Source: Cricetomys ansorgei (Eukaryota; Chordata; Mammalia; Rodentia; Nesomyidae). From it: DNA of 64,000 nt. Both the position numbers and the translations under genes were made by a program. The DNA lies in the NCBI GenBank assembly GCA_026225945.1, contig JAMJFZ010001797.1, positions 3,247,501 through 3,311,500 of the forward strand, read 5' to 3'. Positions 33,156 to 44,545 of this stretch are shown here, one piece after another. The first letter of the stretch is position 1. Each line of letters starts with the position of its first letter. A model generated the notes under the pieces. It did not search any database. It was not told where the DNA came from and saw nothing but the letters and a program-made list of their open reading frames with translations.

Positions 33156-36016
33156 TCTATCCTGCCATGCCATGAGGGTATATTTACCCTCAGGCCCACG
33201 TCCTCTTTCCTCACTGTCCATCCACAGTGCCTCCTACTGAGGGAAATGAGGACCATTATTATTTCTTTTCTGTTTCTTCACAGTCTCACGGAAGAACGGG
33301 TTGGGGAGGGTAGTGGTTACAGTGCGACTTCTGGCCAGCGTTGGCTCTGCCTGACAGCACTCCTGGAAACCACTCCCTTTTTAGCTAGAGAAACGATGTG
33401 CTCATGTTTTGGAGTATGCCCTAAGACAAGCAAGCTTTGATTCATCTCGGGTTTGGGTAACAATTCTGATCGTAAGCATCATCAAAGGGGTTCATTATTT
33501 CTCTCCCTTGTTTTCCCTTCCCACAAGCCTACGTGCTGTTGAATCATGCCCGTGCCATTCAGTGATTAGTTCACTAGAATGAGGTCATCGGAGAGCAACT
33601 TACTCCCCTCTGTACACTTCCCACCAGCCACGAGGAGCCATGGTCCCGCAAATGTTACTGATGCAGTGCAAAAATTTCTCTGAAAGATCTAAAGCCAAAT
33701 GCCACAATCTAACTGCTGCGCCTGTGACTTCAGGATGTCAATGTACAGTGTAATGCTTGTATTAATCTCATACGTACTCTCCTTTAATTGAATGATTAAA
33801 GATGGTTGGTAACGTAACTTGGTATCCTGTATTCCTGGACTAACTATTCCAACAGGCCACAACGCACAGTAAGTTGCTCCCAGTACAGAAATAAAACCTA
33901 ACAGGAAATCACACAATGAAAAGCTAACTGGGATTCTTACTGTCTCTAGTTACAAGATCTTTGGTGTACTACAGAACCCAAAACTCAACCATAGATGCAG
34001 CATTTTATCTAGTATTCACTGTAAATACCCGAATGAGGTAGAGAGCGTTGACGGGCGTTGGGTCTCAGATTTGCGTTCGCATGCCAGCTCTAGCTATGAC
34101 TGTGAACGTCATGTGCCTCTGTTTTCTCATCTTTACAATGGATCTGAAATGGCACCTAACTATAAGCACTTTCTTGAGAAGAAAATGAATCAGCCTTCAT
34201 AGTTCTCATGGCTCCATATGTTGCAAATGCTCCATTAATACATCCTGTGAGAACAAGCCAATCTACCGTAAATTCGATTTTATGAGAAAGCCACTTTGTA
34301 TCTGCTCACTAAACACTGTATGATACTCACCCATCATGATTTCTGAATAACAGAGGGCAGGAATTCCTTCCTGTGTCCTAACTGTCACTTTTAACCTTTA
34401 GGAATCCATTGGCTTCAAACGTCCCATTACCCCGTATGAAACAAGGGGAGGCTTCTCGGATTTTCTAATTATGCAAAATAAAACACAGACGGCTATACAG
34501 TGCCCACATGTAAGAATGATTCACTTCAATGGCAATTCACGAAAAACAACCGTCATCCCAAAAGAACACAGGTCACGTTTTCATGAAATCATCAACGGAC
34601 AATACATATAAAGAGGACTGGAGAGAGATTTCAGCTAGTTCTATATGCTATTTCTAATACGATAAGCACTTCATAGGCACACGGAGAGACAAGTCCAGCC
34701 TGCACAGATTCCCGTTGCTTATTCAGTCCCCATGTCCATAAGATGATATACCTAATAACATGCTCCCCACGGCAAGAAGCTCTTATTGAAACACTATTGG
34801 TTCTTATTCCCAGCCTAACATATTTTTAAATCCAGCCACAGGGAATACTTTTGTTTCTATTCAAGTGAGGCTTGCCCACAGAGTTCATGGAGTGACTTAA
34901 TATCCTTCCTGCAATCAGACCGGTATGCAGCACCAGTATCCTTCACACATAGCCAGCTCCTGAACCTTCACAAACAAACGCCCATTTCCAAGGAAACAAT
35001 CTCATTAAATGCTGCCCACTAGAATATGTATTGTTCCTTTTGGAGACGTGAGAGTAAGATCTCTTAAGATTACAGACCTGAACTTCCCCTCTAAAATTCA
35101 ATATAATCTCAAATTCATTTATCTAAGTGGAAACTGAATTTTCATAATAGCTCCTGACATTCCTGGTTAGGGCCAATGTCATGATCTAGTTAGGTTTGTA
35201 GTCAAGGAGGTAGGTGACTATTCACAACTGCCGGCCTGGATCTGTCTGCCTTTTGAATGGTCAGCAGTTCTCAGGGGCTTCCTTCAAACCCTTTGGATCT
35301 GTCCTACATGGAGCATGTTTTAAGATTTAAGCCTTTTAAAAAACAGCTACATGAGTTTCGTTAATGTTCAGGGTGCAAGGTTTTTTGCTGTTGTTTTGTT
35401 TTTTAATTTTTTTTTCCCTTGAGAACAAAAAAGGATCTAGCAGCCTATGCCAGCACTGTCGGTCCCCCTGCCTGGGGAAGCCTACTGTGAGCCCTCAAGG
35501 GCTCTGTTTTAAGGTGAAGAGTCGCCTTTATCCTTTAGCAAGAATACAGAATCAACAAATCAGTGGTGACTATCTGCAGAAACACAGAGACAGGAAGGGA
35601 ATGTAATTCAAGTTGTCAGCCCGGCGGCCTTAAGCACAGATTCTCACCGTTCCCCTTCAATGAAGATGTCCTAAAAACTCCAGGCAGGGTGGACGTTAGT
35701 CTCTAACTCTGCTCTCCCTAACCAAATAAACAGCGTGCACTTTTAAAATGTGACTGGAGTTTACCTGCAGCGAAGCTACCCAAGACGCACAGTGAGCAAA
35801 CTTTTCTCATCTGTTCTGTTGACACACTTGGTGATTCACGTCCTACTGGGAAATACTTTCGTGAGTTATGCGGCGCTCAGTGCTGTCACCGACTGCTCAA
35901 GATGAAGTCTAAAGCGATCTGAAGGAGTTCCCCGCAGCGGGCGTAGGAATCCGTGCGGACAAGAACTTTCTAAGCGGCACGAGACAGAAGGGAGCAGCGC
36001 CCTGGCAGTGCCCACG
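33156..36016. other. Proximal part of Stard13 intron, mostly single-copy
   Basis: Except for a MIR at 34035-34185, almost no interspersed repeat was recognised over nearly 3 kb next to the exon. This repeat depletion is typical near promoters and could mark regulatory sequence. Confidence 0.45.
34035..34185 (+). repeat. MIR SINE
   Basis: CGCATGCCAGCTCTAGCTAT, TGCCTCTGTTTTCTCATCTT and TACAATGGATCTGAAATGGC follow the sense MIR core (ctcagtttcctcatctgtaaaatgg). Confidence 0.75.
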
Positions 36017-36022
36017 ACTCAC
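36017..36022 (-). other. Stard13: Splice donor of Stard13 first coding exon
   Basis: The exon ends CCAGCAAG and is followed by GTGAGT in the minus-strand sense, a near-consensus U1 site. It leaves the reading frame in phase 1, which fits the expected glutamate codon at the junction with the SAM exon. The matching acceptor is outside the window to the left. Confidence 0.85.
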
Positions 36023-36191
36023 CTTGCTGGATTTTGGTCACTAGGTGATGGCGTGCTAGAATCCGGCTCATCCTGTAGGGAGAGCGTCTGGCAGTCTGAT
36101 CGAATCGTAAGTACATCTCCTGGCTCTCAGGTGTCATGGGGCTTAGATAGCAGCAGCCTGCAGCCGGGGTCCTGGGCACCTGGCTGAGCAT
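36023..36191 (-). CDS. Stard13: Stard13 (DLC2) first coding exon, N-terminal 56 codons
   Basis: STARD13 is a cytoplasmic RhoGAP of the DLC family (SAM, RhoGAP and START domains) that lowers RhoA activity. This exon starts at an ATG at 36191 and runs leftward for 56 codons plus one base, then meets a consensus donor GTGAGT (36022-36017). The peptide begins MLSQVPRTPA and carries EMYLRFDQTARRSPYRMSRI and ends with LVTKIQQ, which I recognise from memory as the N-terminus of the STARD13 isoform that precedes the SAM domain. The leftover G fits the glutamate codon that follows QQ in that protein. The human and mouse proteins, as I recall them, begin MFSQVPRT, so this sequence differs at residue 2 and a few later sites, as expected for another rodent. 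Further in-frame ATGs lie at codons 19, 26 and 41. The SAM, GAP and START exons are not in the window. The identity is recalled, not searched. Confidence 0.9.
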
Positions 36192-36400
36192 CCCTCGGCT
36201 GTCCCTGGCTGTTCGCAGCTGTCTCCAGGCCGGGCCAAGAGCACCGATCCCCGGGCGGGAGCCACAGACCCAGCGATTTTAAAAAAGAAAAAGGAGTGCC
36301 AAAAGCCACAAGTCAGAATTCCAGCCCTCCGGGCCCTCACGTGACCTCGGGAGCCAATCAAAGCACGCAGAGAGGGCACTGGGCGTGTCCCGCCAGCCCC
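36192..36400 (-). promoter_or_regulatory. Stard13: Stard13 alternative promoter and short 5' UTR
   Basis: This GC-rich block lies immediately upstream of the Stard13 ATG. In minus-strand order it holds a GC/KLF-like GGGCGTGTC (36381-36389, written on plus), a CCAAT box (36354-36358 plus, so ATTGG in the gene sense), a palindromic E-box TCACGTGA (36337-36344) and a TTTAAAA TATA-like stretch (about 36277-36283). If the TATA-like stretch is used, transcription would begin near 36250 and the 5' UTR would be about 60 bases. The motifs are seen directly. Their use and the start site are inferred. TCACGTGA is the core bound by USF and MiT/TFE factors. Confidence 0.65.
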
Positions 36401-37535
36401 GAGCTGGCCAAGAGGCGGTTCTATCAGCTTAGACCCTTCGCGCCGCGCTTGAATCAGAAGGTTGGAGGTGCCTGGGGCCGAGGAAGCCCCCAGGCCCCAC
36501 AGCCCTGGCACAGGAGTCCGTTCTGGTTATGAAAGTTAGAGAAAGCGTTTTGCTTTCCCAAAGTCAGCAGCAACTAGGTTAAAAAAAAAAAGGAGCTGTG
36601 TTACAGGTCTTAAAAAACCCTGTCAAGTAACCTGGAGTCACTGGGTATAAAATGCCAGTCTTCATTACAACAGTATTAATTAAATAAAACATTTCCAAAG
36701 CGGGAGGGTTTTTTTTTTTTTAAATCCTATGTTGAAGCCAGAGGTAAATAAAGACCTTCTGGACCACTATGCGATGGGGCATCAAGGGGTCTCTTAGAGA
36801 TACGACCTACAGAAATAACCTGAGCAGGGTTTCTTACTAAGCACCAAGCCACGCTCCTTTAATTTGTCTGCTTTCTCAGTTTTTAATCACCATGAAACAA
36901 ATGCAAAGTACTGCTCACATTGAAGCTGCTGCCAAAAACCACTACACAGGATGAAGGTAACCCTGCAAAGACTGTAGATAACCCACCCACTGATCCACAG
37001 GCAGAGCTCCTAAAGGTTTACAGTAAATAGCCACACGTGAAGTGGGCTCAGTTTAAAAAGAGAAAGAGAATCGCAATGCTAGTTGAACAACATGATCTGG
37101 AGTGATGGTGGTAAGCCAGACCCAGTCGGAGATACCAAACAACACAGACTGGGAATTGTGACCAGAGAAGCTGCAGAGAGCTCTCTCCTCAGGAGCTATA
37201 CCCACAGGCACGCAGGCTTGGAACCAGAGTGTGGGGGTTAAGAAACTGCTACTCAGTTTGACACTATGGAGGAACCTTATGGGGAAAGATCAGAATCTCT
37301 CCTCCCCATTTTTTTTTTCTCTTTAGAAGCATTTGATGTAAACGAAACAAAACAACAAAAAACAAACACGAAAACAAAAATCCAAACAAAAAACCCACAG
37401 ACAACTTGTTCAGTTTAAGCCTGGCGCTGAATGAATAAAGTTATTTGGATTGAGAAGCACACAGGCAGGTTGTTCTTATTTTTGGCTGACTCAAAATGAA
37501 ACATAGCTTAGCTGCTAACTAGAAACTGTCCATTA
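36401..37535. other. Promoter-distal flank
   Basis: The left 100 bases are still GC-rich. The rest is AT-rich with A-runs at 36578-36590 and 37338-37390. No exon was recognised. Confidence 0.45.
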
Positions 37536-37546
37536 AAAGTTTAACA

Positions 37547-37740
37547 GGGAGCTGGAGATATGGTTCAGTGGTTAAGATCACTGGCTGCTCTTCTAGGGGA
37601 TCGGGGTTGGATTTCCTGTACCCACATGCAACTCCAGTTCCAGCCATCCAACACCCTCTTCTGATGTCTGTGGGGACTGCACTTGTGTGGTGCTTAGACA
37701 TGCACACAGCAGACACATAAACAAATCTTTTTTTTTTTTT
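37547..37740 (+). repeat. B2 SINE with 11-bp target duplication and T-run tail
   Basis: GGGAGCTGGAGATATGGTTC, AGTGGTTAAGATCACTGGCT, GTTGGATTTCCTGTACCCAC and a 12-T end. Direct repeats AAAGTTTAACA at 37536-37546 and 37741-37751 bound it exactly. Instead of an A-rich tail, the 3' end is CAAATC plus T12. Confidence 0.92.
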
Positions 37741-37751
37741 AAAGTTTAACA

Positions 37752-40257
37752 ATACTCCAGTTAAGACAGTGCTTCTTGTTACTATTGTTCCAGACTGCTT
37801 AAAGCGTTAGTACCTCTCCTCCTGGGATTTCTTTTGCTGGTCTGATTCTATAACATACTCTAATGGTAATAGTGAATGAGCCTCATGTGCTGATTATGAA
37901 AAAGGAGGCAAGATAATTTTCAGGTATCAAAGGAGAAATTCTTACAGGATCAGATCGTGGGCTTTGCGTTCTTATTAAGATCTAGAGATTCTTGTTCTCC
38001 CGTATGCTTTGTAGAAGGTAAGGCTTGGTGTGTCAGGAACCTGGGCTTGAACGGTGGGAAGGTAACTGTAACACAGTATCAGATGCCAGTAGCCAAACTC
38101 ACAGAATCTGCACTGACGGCTATGCGACTAGACCTTCCGAGAAGCTAAGTAAAAGCAGGAAATAGTCGTTTATAGCCATGAACAACCTTTAAAGGCTGGA
38201 CATCTAAGTGCCAAGATTGCAGTTCATTGGTTCCTTGGCTACATTTTTAAAATAAATGGAACGATTCTTCCTGAGAAGCACTATAGTTACTGGAAAAAAA
38301 AAAGTGACATATTGCCCTGTCTCCTTGTTTATATAAAGAATGTGCTTTGAAAGAGTCTAGAATCTGAAAACATCAAGATTGTAACTATGTATCGTTTGAC
38401 ACCTAAGCACGTGACCATGAAAACAACATTGTATATAGATGGGCAGTAGAGAACAAAAGCTGGATTTGAGGAGGGGAAAGGGAATGTTGGATCCTTGATG
38501 GGAAAAATGCAACTTAGAACAAAGTAAAGAACAGAGCTGACTAACAGCATTGGGCGCCTGCCCCGGGGGGTGCCGGGCCTCTGCTACTGACAGTTTGTGT
38601 TTGTAAGGGATCTCCACGCCAACTTGTGAGGTACCACCGTTTATTCCAAAGGAGGTAGAGACCCATAGAGGCGAAGTAATGGCCCAGGGCAGAAGCAAGT
38701 GTGCATGGAGACACTTTGTATCTCCCAGCTGATGACGTTTTAACCCTTCCTATTATTACTCACTAGGAACAGGAAAGGCACTGTAGGCAGGGATGCTGGA
38801 GAAACCATTAGGTGATGGAGTTTTGGAAAAAGACGTTGAGAGTCACCATACACCTCCTTCCTGTTACACAATCCTGGGATGTGTGAAAGGAGATAAGAGC
38901 GTGGGATGGGCCGGATCCTGCTAAGACTGAGATCTGTGCGCCCTAAAATGAGGAGTCAGAGTCCAGAACGCTTGACTAACGACGGACCTGGGACCTCTTC
39001 GGAGTGATGGCTGAGAACTGGACTCAGCTCAACGGGAAGCAGGGGCTGTGCCCACACAGCCTGTCCACGTGTGAGGATGCTGTCAACACAGCTACTGCCT
39101 CTAAATGGAAACATTGCCTCACAGAGACGATTAGGGAGGCTCTTAAGACTCCGCAGGTAAACTGAATTTACAAGGAAATTCAGAAGGTTACAGAACTGCC
39201 CACGGATGTGCAGAGAGAACCAGGGGCGCACCCAGATGGGCTGGGCTTCTCAGAGATGAGGCTGTGCGCTCCTTGAAGTGACCTCTTACCCGTGGACCTG
39301 TGAGGACCTTGATAAAGTCACCGGCTCACCAGACTAGACTGAGAAGGAATGGTTTCTTTTGGTGTGTCATCATGCCACGGCCCCCTGCTTTCTTATTTCA
39401 AGGCTGACGGCAGTCGTTTGGCCTTTGCTGTGCTATTTGTTCTCAACACAAACACTCCAGACAGTCAAAAGTCTGAAATCTGGTCTCTACACAGAGCTTG
39501 GGATATTAAAAGTGTCTGCATCTTTTGATAGATGAGCCCAGATTAGCACTCAGTGGAATCCTGCACATGCACGGTGCAAAGGAGAGAGCGGACGGGAGCC
39601 AGAAACACTCGGTGCACGGCGCTTTCATCTGTCTGTTGCTCCTTAGACTCCTTCGCACACATGCTGGCCTCCTCAAAGGGCCGTCTGTGTGGACGGAGCC
39701 ATGGCGCTGCTGCGATGTGGGGCATGTCTGCGATACAAGTGGCGGGCAGAAAAATAATGCAGAGCTGGGCTGAAAGGCTGCTTTTGCAATCACGTGAACC
39801 CAAAGGTTGCAAGTGTCAGAGCCTTCCCTTGAGGTCAACGCTATTTGTGACGTGTGTGCCTACCTTATGGCAATGGCCTTCCCAGTCTGTAGGTACAACA
39901 AGCTTAATGCCAAATGCAAGCAAGCCAGTGACACCAACACTCGCAACTGGGGCATCGCCCTTGCTGACAGGCATCATATCGGATCCCTTTGATTAGCACC
40001 CATCCAATTTTGAGATCAGGTGCTGCTACAGTCTTAGCACCGAGCATGGCCAGAGGCTAATTCACTCTGATGGGGGCTTGTGGAGGCCCCTAGGAATCAT
40101 CAATTCTAATTCAGATAGCCAGTGTTCTGGCCTGGCCTGGCCTGGTACCATCACCCATATTCAGCTAAACCAAAACTCACTTTTCTCAGTCTTGTCATAG
40201 ATCACTGATCTTCTTCCCTTCTATCCATGAGGCTCAGTTAAAAACCTACCGCCAGCC
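37752..40257. other. Unannotated flank
   Basis: Only a weak MIR at 38620. Frames of 110-147 codons on both strands near 39506-39996 overlap one another and match nothing known. TGGCC repeats occur at 40130-40143. Confidence 0.45.
38620..38705 (-). repeat. Possible MIR SINE fragment
   Basis: CCGTTTATTCCAAAGGAGGT, AGAGGCGAAGTAATGGCCCA and GGGCAGAAGCAAGTG resemble the reverse MIR middle. Confidence 0.4.
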
Positions 40258-40460
40258 TGGGGCTGGAGAGACAGCTTGGCAGTTAAGACCCCTGGCTGCT
40301 CTTGCTGAGAACCTAATTCCCAGTGTCAACATAACAACTCACAGTCATTGTAACTCACACAGCAGGATCTAACACCCTCTTCTGACCTTCACGGGCACTG
40401 TATACAGTGGAGCATATACACACATGCAGGCAAAGCACTCATGCTCATAAAATAATTTTT
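40258..40460 (+). repeat. B2 SINE (split by a B1 at its tail)
   Basis: GGGGCTGGAGAGACAGCTTG, CAGTTAAGACCCCTGGCTGC, CAGCAGGATCTAACACCCTC and CTCATAAAATAATTTTT tail. Confidence 0.95.
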
Positions 40461-40609
40461 TTCTTGGTTTTTCAAGACAAGGTTTCTCTGTTGTAACTGG
40501 CTGTCCTGGAACTCACTCTGTAGACCAGGCTGGCCTCGAACTCACAGAGAGAGCTGTCTACCTCTGCCTCCTGAGTGCTGGGACTAAAGGTGTGTGCAAC
40601 CACCATCTG
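40461..40609 (-). repeat. B1 SINE inserted in a B2 tail
   Basis: It reads TTTTTCAAGACAAGGTTTCT, GGCTGTCCTGGAACTCACTC, AGACCAGGCTGGCCTCGAAC and CTGAGTGCTGGGACTAAAGG. The 18-base duplication GCTCATAAAATAATTTTT flanks it at 40443-40460 and 40610-40627. Confidence 0.97.
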
Positions 40610-41875
40610 GCTCATAAAATAATTTTTAAAAAATACTCTACTGTTTTCAGAAACATTATCATGACTACATTCTAGTTTTATTACCAGTCACACATGTGAA
40701 CAGTCATGTGGCACATTAATTACATGAGGCTCTCCCTTGGTCATATAGAATCCATCCACACACTGTGTCTATAGTGAGCACGTAGTCTGCAGGCCTGGGA
40801 TTTAGAAAAGTTATTAGACATCGTCTAATCCAGCTGATCAAACACCATTGTAGTTTTCCTATGAGATCAATGTATCCTCTGTCTGTCTTCTCGCAGAGAA
40901 CCCCAAGCTGTTTAAGAAGGTTCTTCCACACAGTTGCTATCCAGTGGCTCTAATTCCGCCATGGGGAGCGAGTCAGGACTGATCTATGTCTTCCCACACA
41001 GGACTGTCCTTCAGATGCTGTCGTTACATGTCATTTATAGGATCTTCTGCAGGCTAGAGACTTGTCTCATCACACCTCATGACGTAACTATTCCTTGAGA
41101 GCTTTGCTTTCTGTTGTATTTACTTCGGTCTGCCACCGTCCCTTTGAAAATGAGGTGCCTCCCCCAAGCTCAGAACCCCGGACAGCCGAGCACGGCAGCA
41201 CCACGGTGCCCATTCAACAGCATCAGAGTTTTGCCTGTTTGCAATCTAGTGTGGCATCATGGGAGATCTTCTTTGCTTTAATTTCTATGTACTTATTCAC
41301 CAATTCAGCGCGTGTATCACTGTGGCAGGCGCGAAGGTAATGACGAGGACCTTGCCGGTCAGCGACTCTGGGAGAAGACAGCAAGGAAAATCACCATTAT
41401 GCGTGAGCAGCTATGTCTGCTGACCCAAACTTTTATGGTTGATGGAAAAGTTACGGGATGACTGTGTGCTCCCCTAATATCTGCTGTCACGTGAGTAGTT
41501 TCTGTACTCAACAACACTGAACTCAGGGTAAGACGTCAAAGCTTCTGGGATCCTTTAGATGGTTTCAATTCATGGTTCTTGTCTCCGGTGATTTACTTTT
41601 ACCTAGTTTGTTTTGGTGATAAGCAAAAATATCCATGATGCAAAAAAGCAAAGAGCTGTGTGCATTTGGTGAATGGTAAGGTGAGATGAGACAGAGCAAG
41701 AGCGAGAACATTCTACAGAAACACAAGCCATACAACCGTGTGTGTTCGGTAGGTGGTAACGTGAAACTTTCTGTGATGGCTCCTTACTCTGTGTTCCTGT
41801 CTTGAGAGAAAGGGTTACTTCCAGCCCTAAAAACACTTACAACTGTATATATTTCACATATATGGTGTGATGGTT

Positions 41876-41903
41876 TTATATCTATATCTATATCTATATC
41901 TAT

Positions 41904-41957
<54 letters not shown>

Positions 41958-41965
41958 ACATACAT
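41876..41965. repeat. (TATC)n-(CA)n-(TA)n-(CATA)n compound microsatellite
   Basis: TATATC repeats, then about 14 CA units, then about 12 TA units, then CATA units follow without a break. Confidence 0.95.
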
Positions 41966-42345
41966 TGTACTAATTACCAAAGTCAAATGAACATAGCCAT
42001 AAATACTCATGGTAGCTGGAGTGAAGACTTTTAAAATCTGTTCTCTTATCAAATTTTAAGTAAGCAATACAACATGATTCACTGTAGTTATCCCCGCACA
42101 CCTGCTCCAGAGTCTATCTAGCTTGTGATGGAGAGGTCATACCCTCTGATCTGTCTCACGCGTTACCCGCCCCCTTTCCCACGTCCCTAGTGGGCACTGT
42201 TCTAGTCTCTGCTTCTGTGAGTTCACTTTCAGATTGCATACGCAAGTGAGACCACGTGGCATTTGCCTCTGTATGTCTGGCTTGTTCTGCTCAGTGCAGT
42301 GTGCTCCAGGTTTGTCCACTGAGCTCTTCTGTATGGCCTTCCGTG
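41945..42345 (-). repeat. Ancient L1M 3' UTR, reversed
   Basis: CATTGTACTAATTACCAAAG, TCAAATTTTAAGTAAGCAAT, GATTCACTGTAGTTATCCCC, CTGCTTCTGTGAGTTCACTT, GATTGCATACGCAAGTGAGA and TGTCTGGCTTGTTCTGCTCA follow the reverse of the L1M 3' UTR (tttctatgagtttgactatttt, gtggaatcatgcagtatttg, ctggcttatttcacttagca). It forms a long, well ordered but diverged copy. Confidence 0.82.
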
Positions 42346-43442
42346 GGAACTCTTATTCATTGGAGAATATATGTGCATAAGCACCTAGAGCTTCTCCTGA
42401 GAGTTCTATGTCAGAGCTTGGTGACTATCAGCGTGCACAGTGGCCTCTGGACAACCTCCCAGAGTGCCATCATAATTATATTGAGTCTCAGAGCGCAGGC
42501 AGACCTGTTTAAACAGACCGAGTACTGCATGGATCACCAGGCGTGGCTGCCTTCTCCTGAGCCTGTCCCGCCAGCATGACTCATTGCTGATCAATCACAA
42601 GGGAATGTTTATGAGCGCCAAAAATGTGTTTGCTGCAAAGGACAGAACATCTCCGAGAGCCACTTACAATTTATAATAAATTTAAAATACTCTCTCTCAT
42701 TTCCGGGCTTTGGGTGTCAGGGGCCTCCTTGGTCTTGGTTTGTCTCTCAGTATGGATTGCATTAGGAGACCTAGTTTTGGTGTTTCATTAATCAATCGAC
42801 ACTTTGTAAGTTAAACATCAAGGAGGCAAAGTCGTGTGTGCAATATTTTAGAATTGAAAATGTATAGTATAAAGGAAGTGGGCCGAAAGGTAATCATGAC
42901 CGTGGGTCGTACTTCTTGGATTTCTGCTTTTCAAACATTCCGACTAATTACATTCCTCATATGATGAAAAGATGAAGCCGAAGCAGCAGTTCCTAAGAGA
43001 GGATGTGGAGAAGCCTCAGCCTGGGGACATTCCAGCACTCTCGCTGACAGAGGCAGAGAGAAATGTCACCTATCAGGCCAAAGGTTACAGACTCTGTCCT
43101 TCGTGCTTGGGTCTCGGAGTGCCTGACACAGTCAAGCAAAATCCCAGTGTTCAAAATATCTGTACCCAGAAAGGGAAAAGGGAATCTATTAAAAGATTTC
43201 TCTTTCCACATCCCTGCTATGTGCCCGCATGATCGCCTCCATCCCACAGGTCTGGGTGCCCTGGACAGAGGACAGGCAATGCTGTGTCTAGTTGCCTGAC
43301 CATGAGAGAAGGATTGATTCTCAGGGTACCACTTCAACAACGTGACGTTTGCTCTGCACTGCCATTCAACTGCTGTTTAATCTATGATCTCTCCTATGTC
43401 TACAAATGGTTTAAACACACATATACATAGACGAATGTACAA
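42346..43442. other. Unannotated flank
   Basis: Opposed frames at 42972-43340 have no recognisable family. No repeat was seen. Confidence 0.45.
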
Positions 43443-43503
43443 GCACACACACACACACGTTCTCTGTCTCTCTTTCTCTCTCTCTCACACACACACACAC
43501 ACT
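43443..43503. repeat. (CA)n-(CT)n-(CA)n compound microsatellite
   Basis: CA run, TCTCTGTCTCTCTTTCTCTC, then CA again. Confidence 0.9.
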
Positions 43504-43616
43504 CATGCACACTGACCAAACATACACATTCATTGACACTGCTGATATCAAGCAGATCAGGACTTTACAGATGGAAATTAATCCTGTGTGAGCTCTACAT
43601 CCAGTATGCATGCATA

Positions 43617-43880
43617 AAAGCCGGGCATGGTGACACTTCCTTGGAACCCCAGTTTGAGGTATGCAGGGACATATAGATGCCTGGAGCTCAGTGGCTAGCT
43701 ACCCGAGCCTACCTGGGCAAGCTCTAGGCTACTGAGAGACCCTGCAGATGGCGCCTCTGAAGAGTGACATACAAGGATGTCATCTGGCTTTGAAACGCTT
43801 GTACGAATGTATACAGGTGGAAACACACACAATTATCCACACAAATATGGACACACACATACAAAACGATCATTAAAAAA
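43617..43880 (+). repeat. B4-type composite SINE, right half
   Basis: GCCGGGCATGGTGACACTTC, CCTGGAGCTCAGTGGCTAGC, GGCAAGCTCTAGGCTACTGA, GAGACCCTGCAGATGGCGCC and a CACAC end show the B1-like half of the composite. The tRNA-like half is absent or lost. Confidence 0.65.
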
Positions 43881-44424
43881 AATGAAGCTAAAAAGCAGCC
43901 CACAATTTCCCAATGCAAGTTCTAGAGGGCACCCCGAGGTCCTCTGTTGTTGGGAGCAGGGAGTCATTTGGAAGGTTTGCCCAGTTCTTTGCAGTAGATC
44001 TCTCCCATCGGTGCTCTTCCGTAACTCTCATCTTGAATTTTTCCCTGTTGGGAAACTTGGGCTCATATATTTATTTCAATATAGTTCTCAGAGTTATAGC
44101 TCTTCTTTCCTACCTGTTTGAGCCTCCAGGGAGCACGCTCAGAAAGCCTTCACGTCAGCACCGGAGTAGAATTTAGTCAGACTAATATGCAACAAGGCAA
44201 CATTAAGGCAAACGCCTAGCTAGCACCGTTCTGTCCTGGTGGAGAAAACGCTTAGGAGAAAGACCAGGCAGGTTCATGGCTACCTTGGCAGTAAGTATCC
44301 AATGCTGGACTCAGAGGCTCTGCAAGTGAAGAACTGGCTGTAATATGTATTAAATATAGCAAGGGCAGCCCGGGCTCACTCACCTGTGTTGCTAGAATGC
44401 TCAAGTTTTGGCAGCTTACATTCT

Positions 44425-44545
44425 TTGAACACTGTGTTCCAGGCAGCGTTTCAAAGAGTTAACATAGCTCATCTAATTCCAAGACAATCCTAAAAACTCC
44501 AGACTAGTCCTCATCATTTTTGCAGGTGAGGAAACTACTCCCATG
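44425..44545 (-). repeat. MIR SINE
   Basis: TGTTCCAGGCAGCGTTTCAA, AACATAGCTCATCTAATTCC, TCATCATTTTTGCAGGTGAG and GAAACTACTCCCATG follow the reverse MIR (ttaactcatttaatcct, tttacagatgaggaaac). Confidence 0.75.

Larger units (their letters stand above)
1..36016 (-). other. Stard13: Presumed intron 1 of the Stard13 transcript
   Basis: The only coding exon found reads leftward out of 36023, and no SAM-domain exon of STARD13 was recognised to its left. The whole left part of the window is therefore taken as intron. It is rich in interspersed and tandem repeats, which are listed separately, and it contains no long conserved open frame. This is an inference from gene order and not from transcript data. 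Confidence 0.65.

Noticed and set aside
36143..36532. Frames of 78 and 122 codons over the promoter
   Set aside because: They are GC-rich shadow frames overlapping the Stard13 exon and promoter in other phases.
39506..39996. 147-codon plus frame and 110-codon minus frame
   Set aside because: They overlap the same bases in opposite directions with cysteine- and serine-rich composition and no known family.
40258..40452. tRNA gene suggested by the tRNA-like head
   Set aside because: It is the pol III head of a B2 SINE. No intact tRNA was found in the window.
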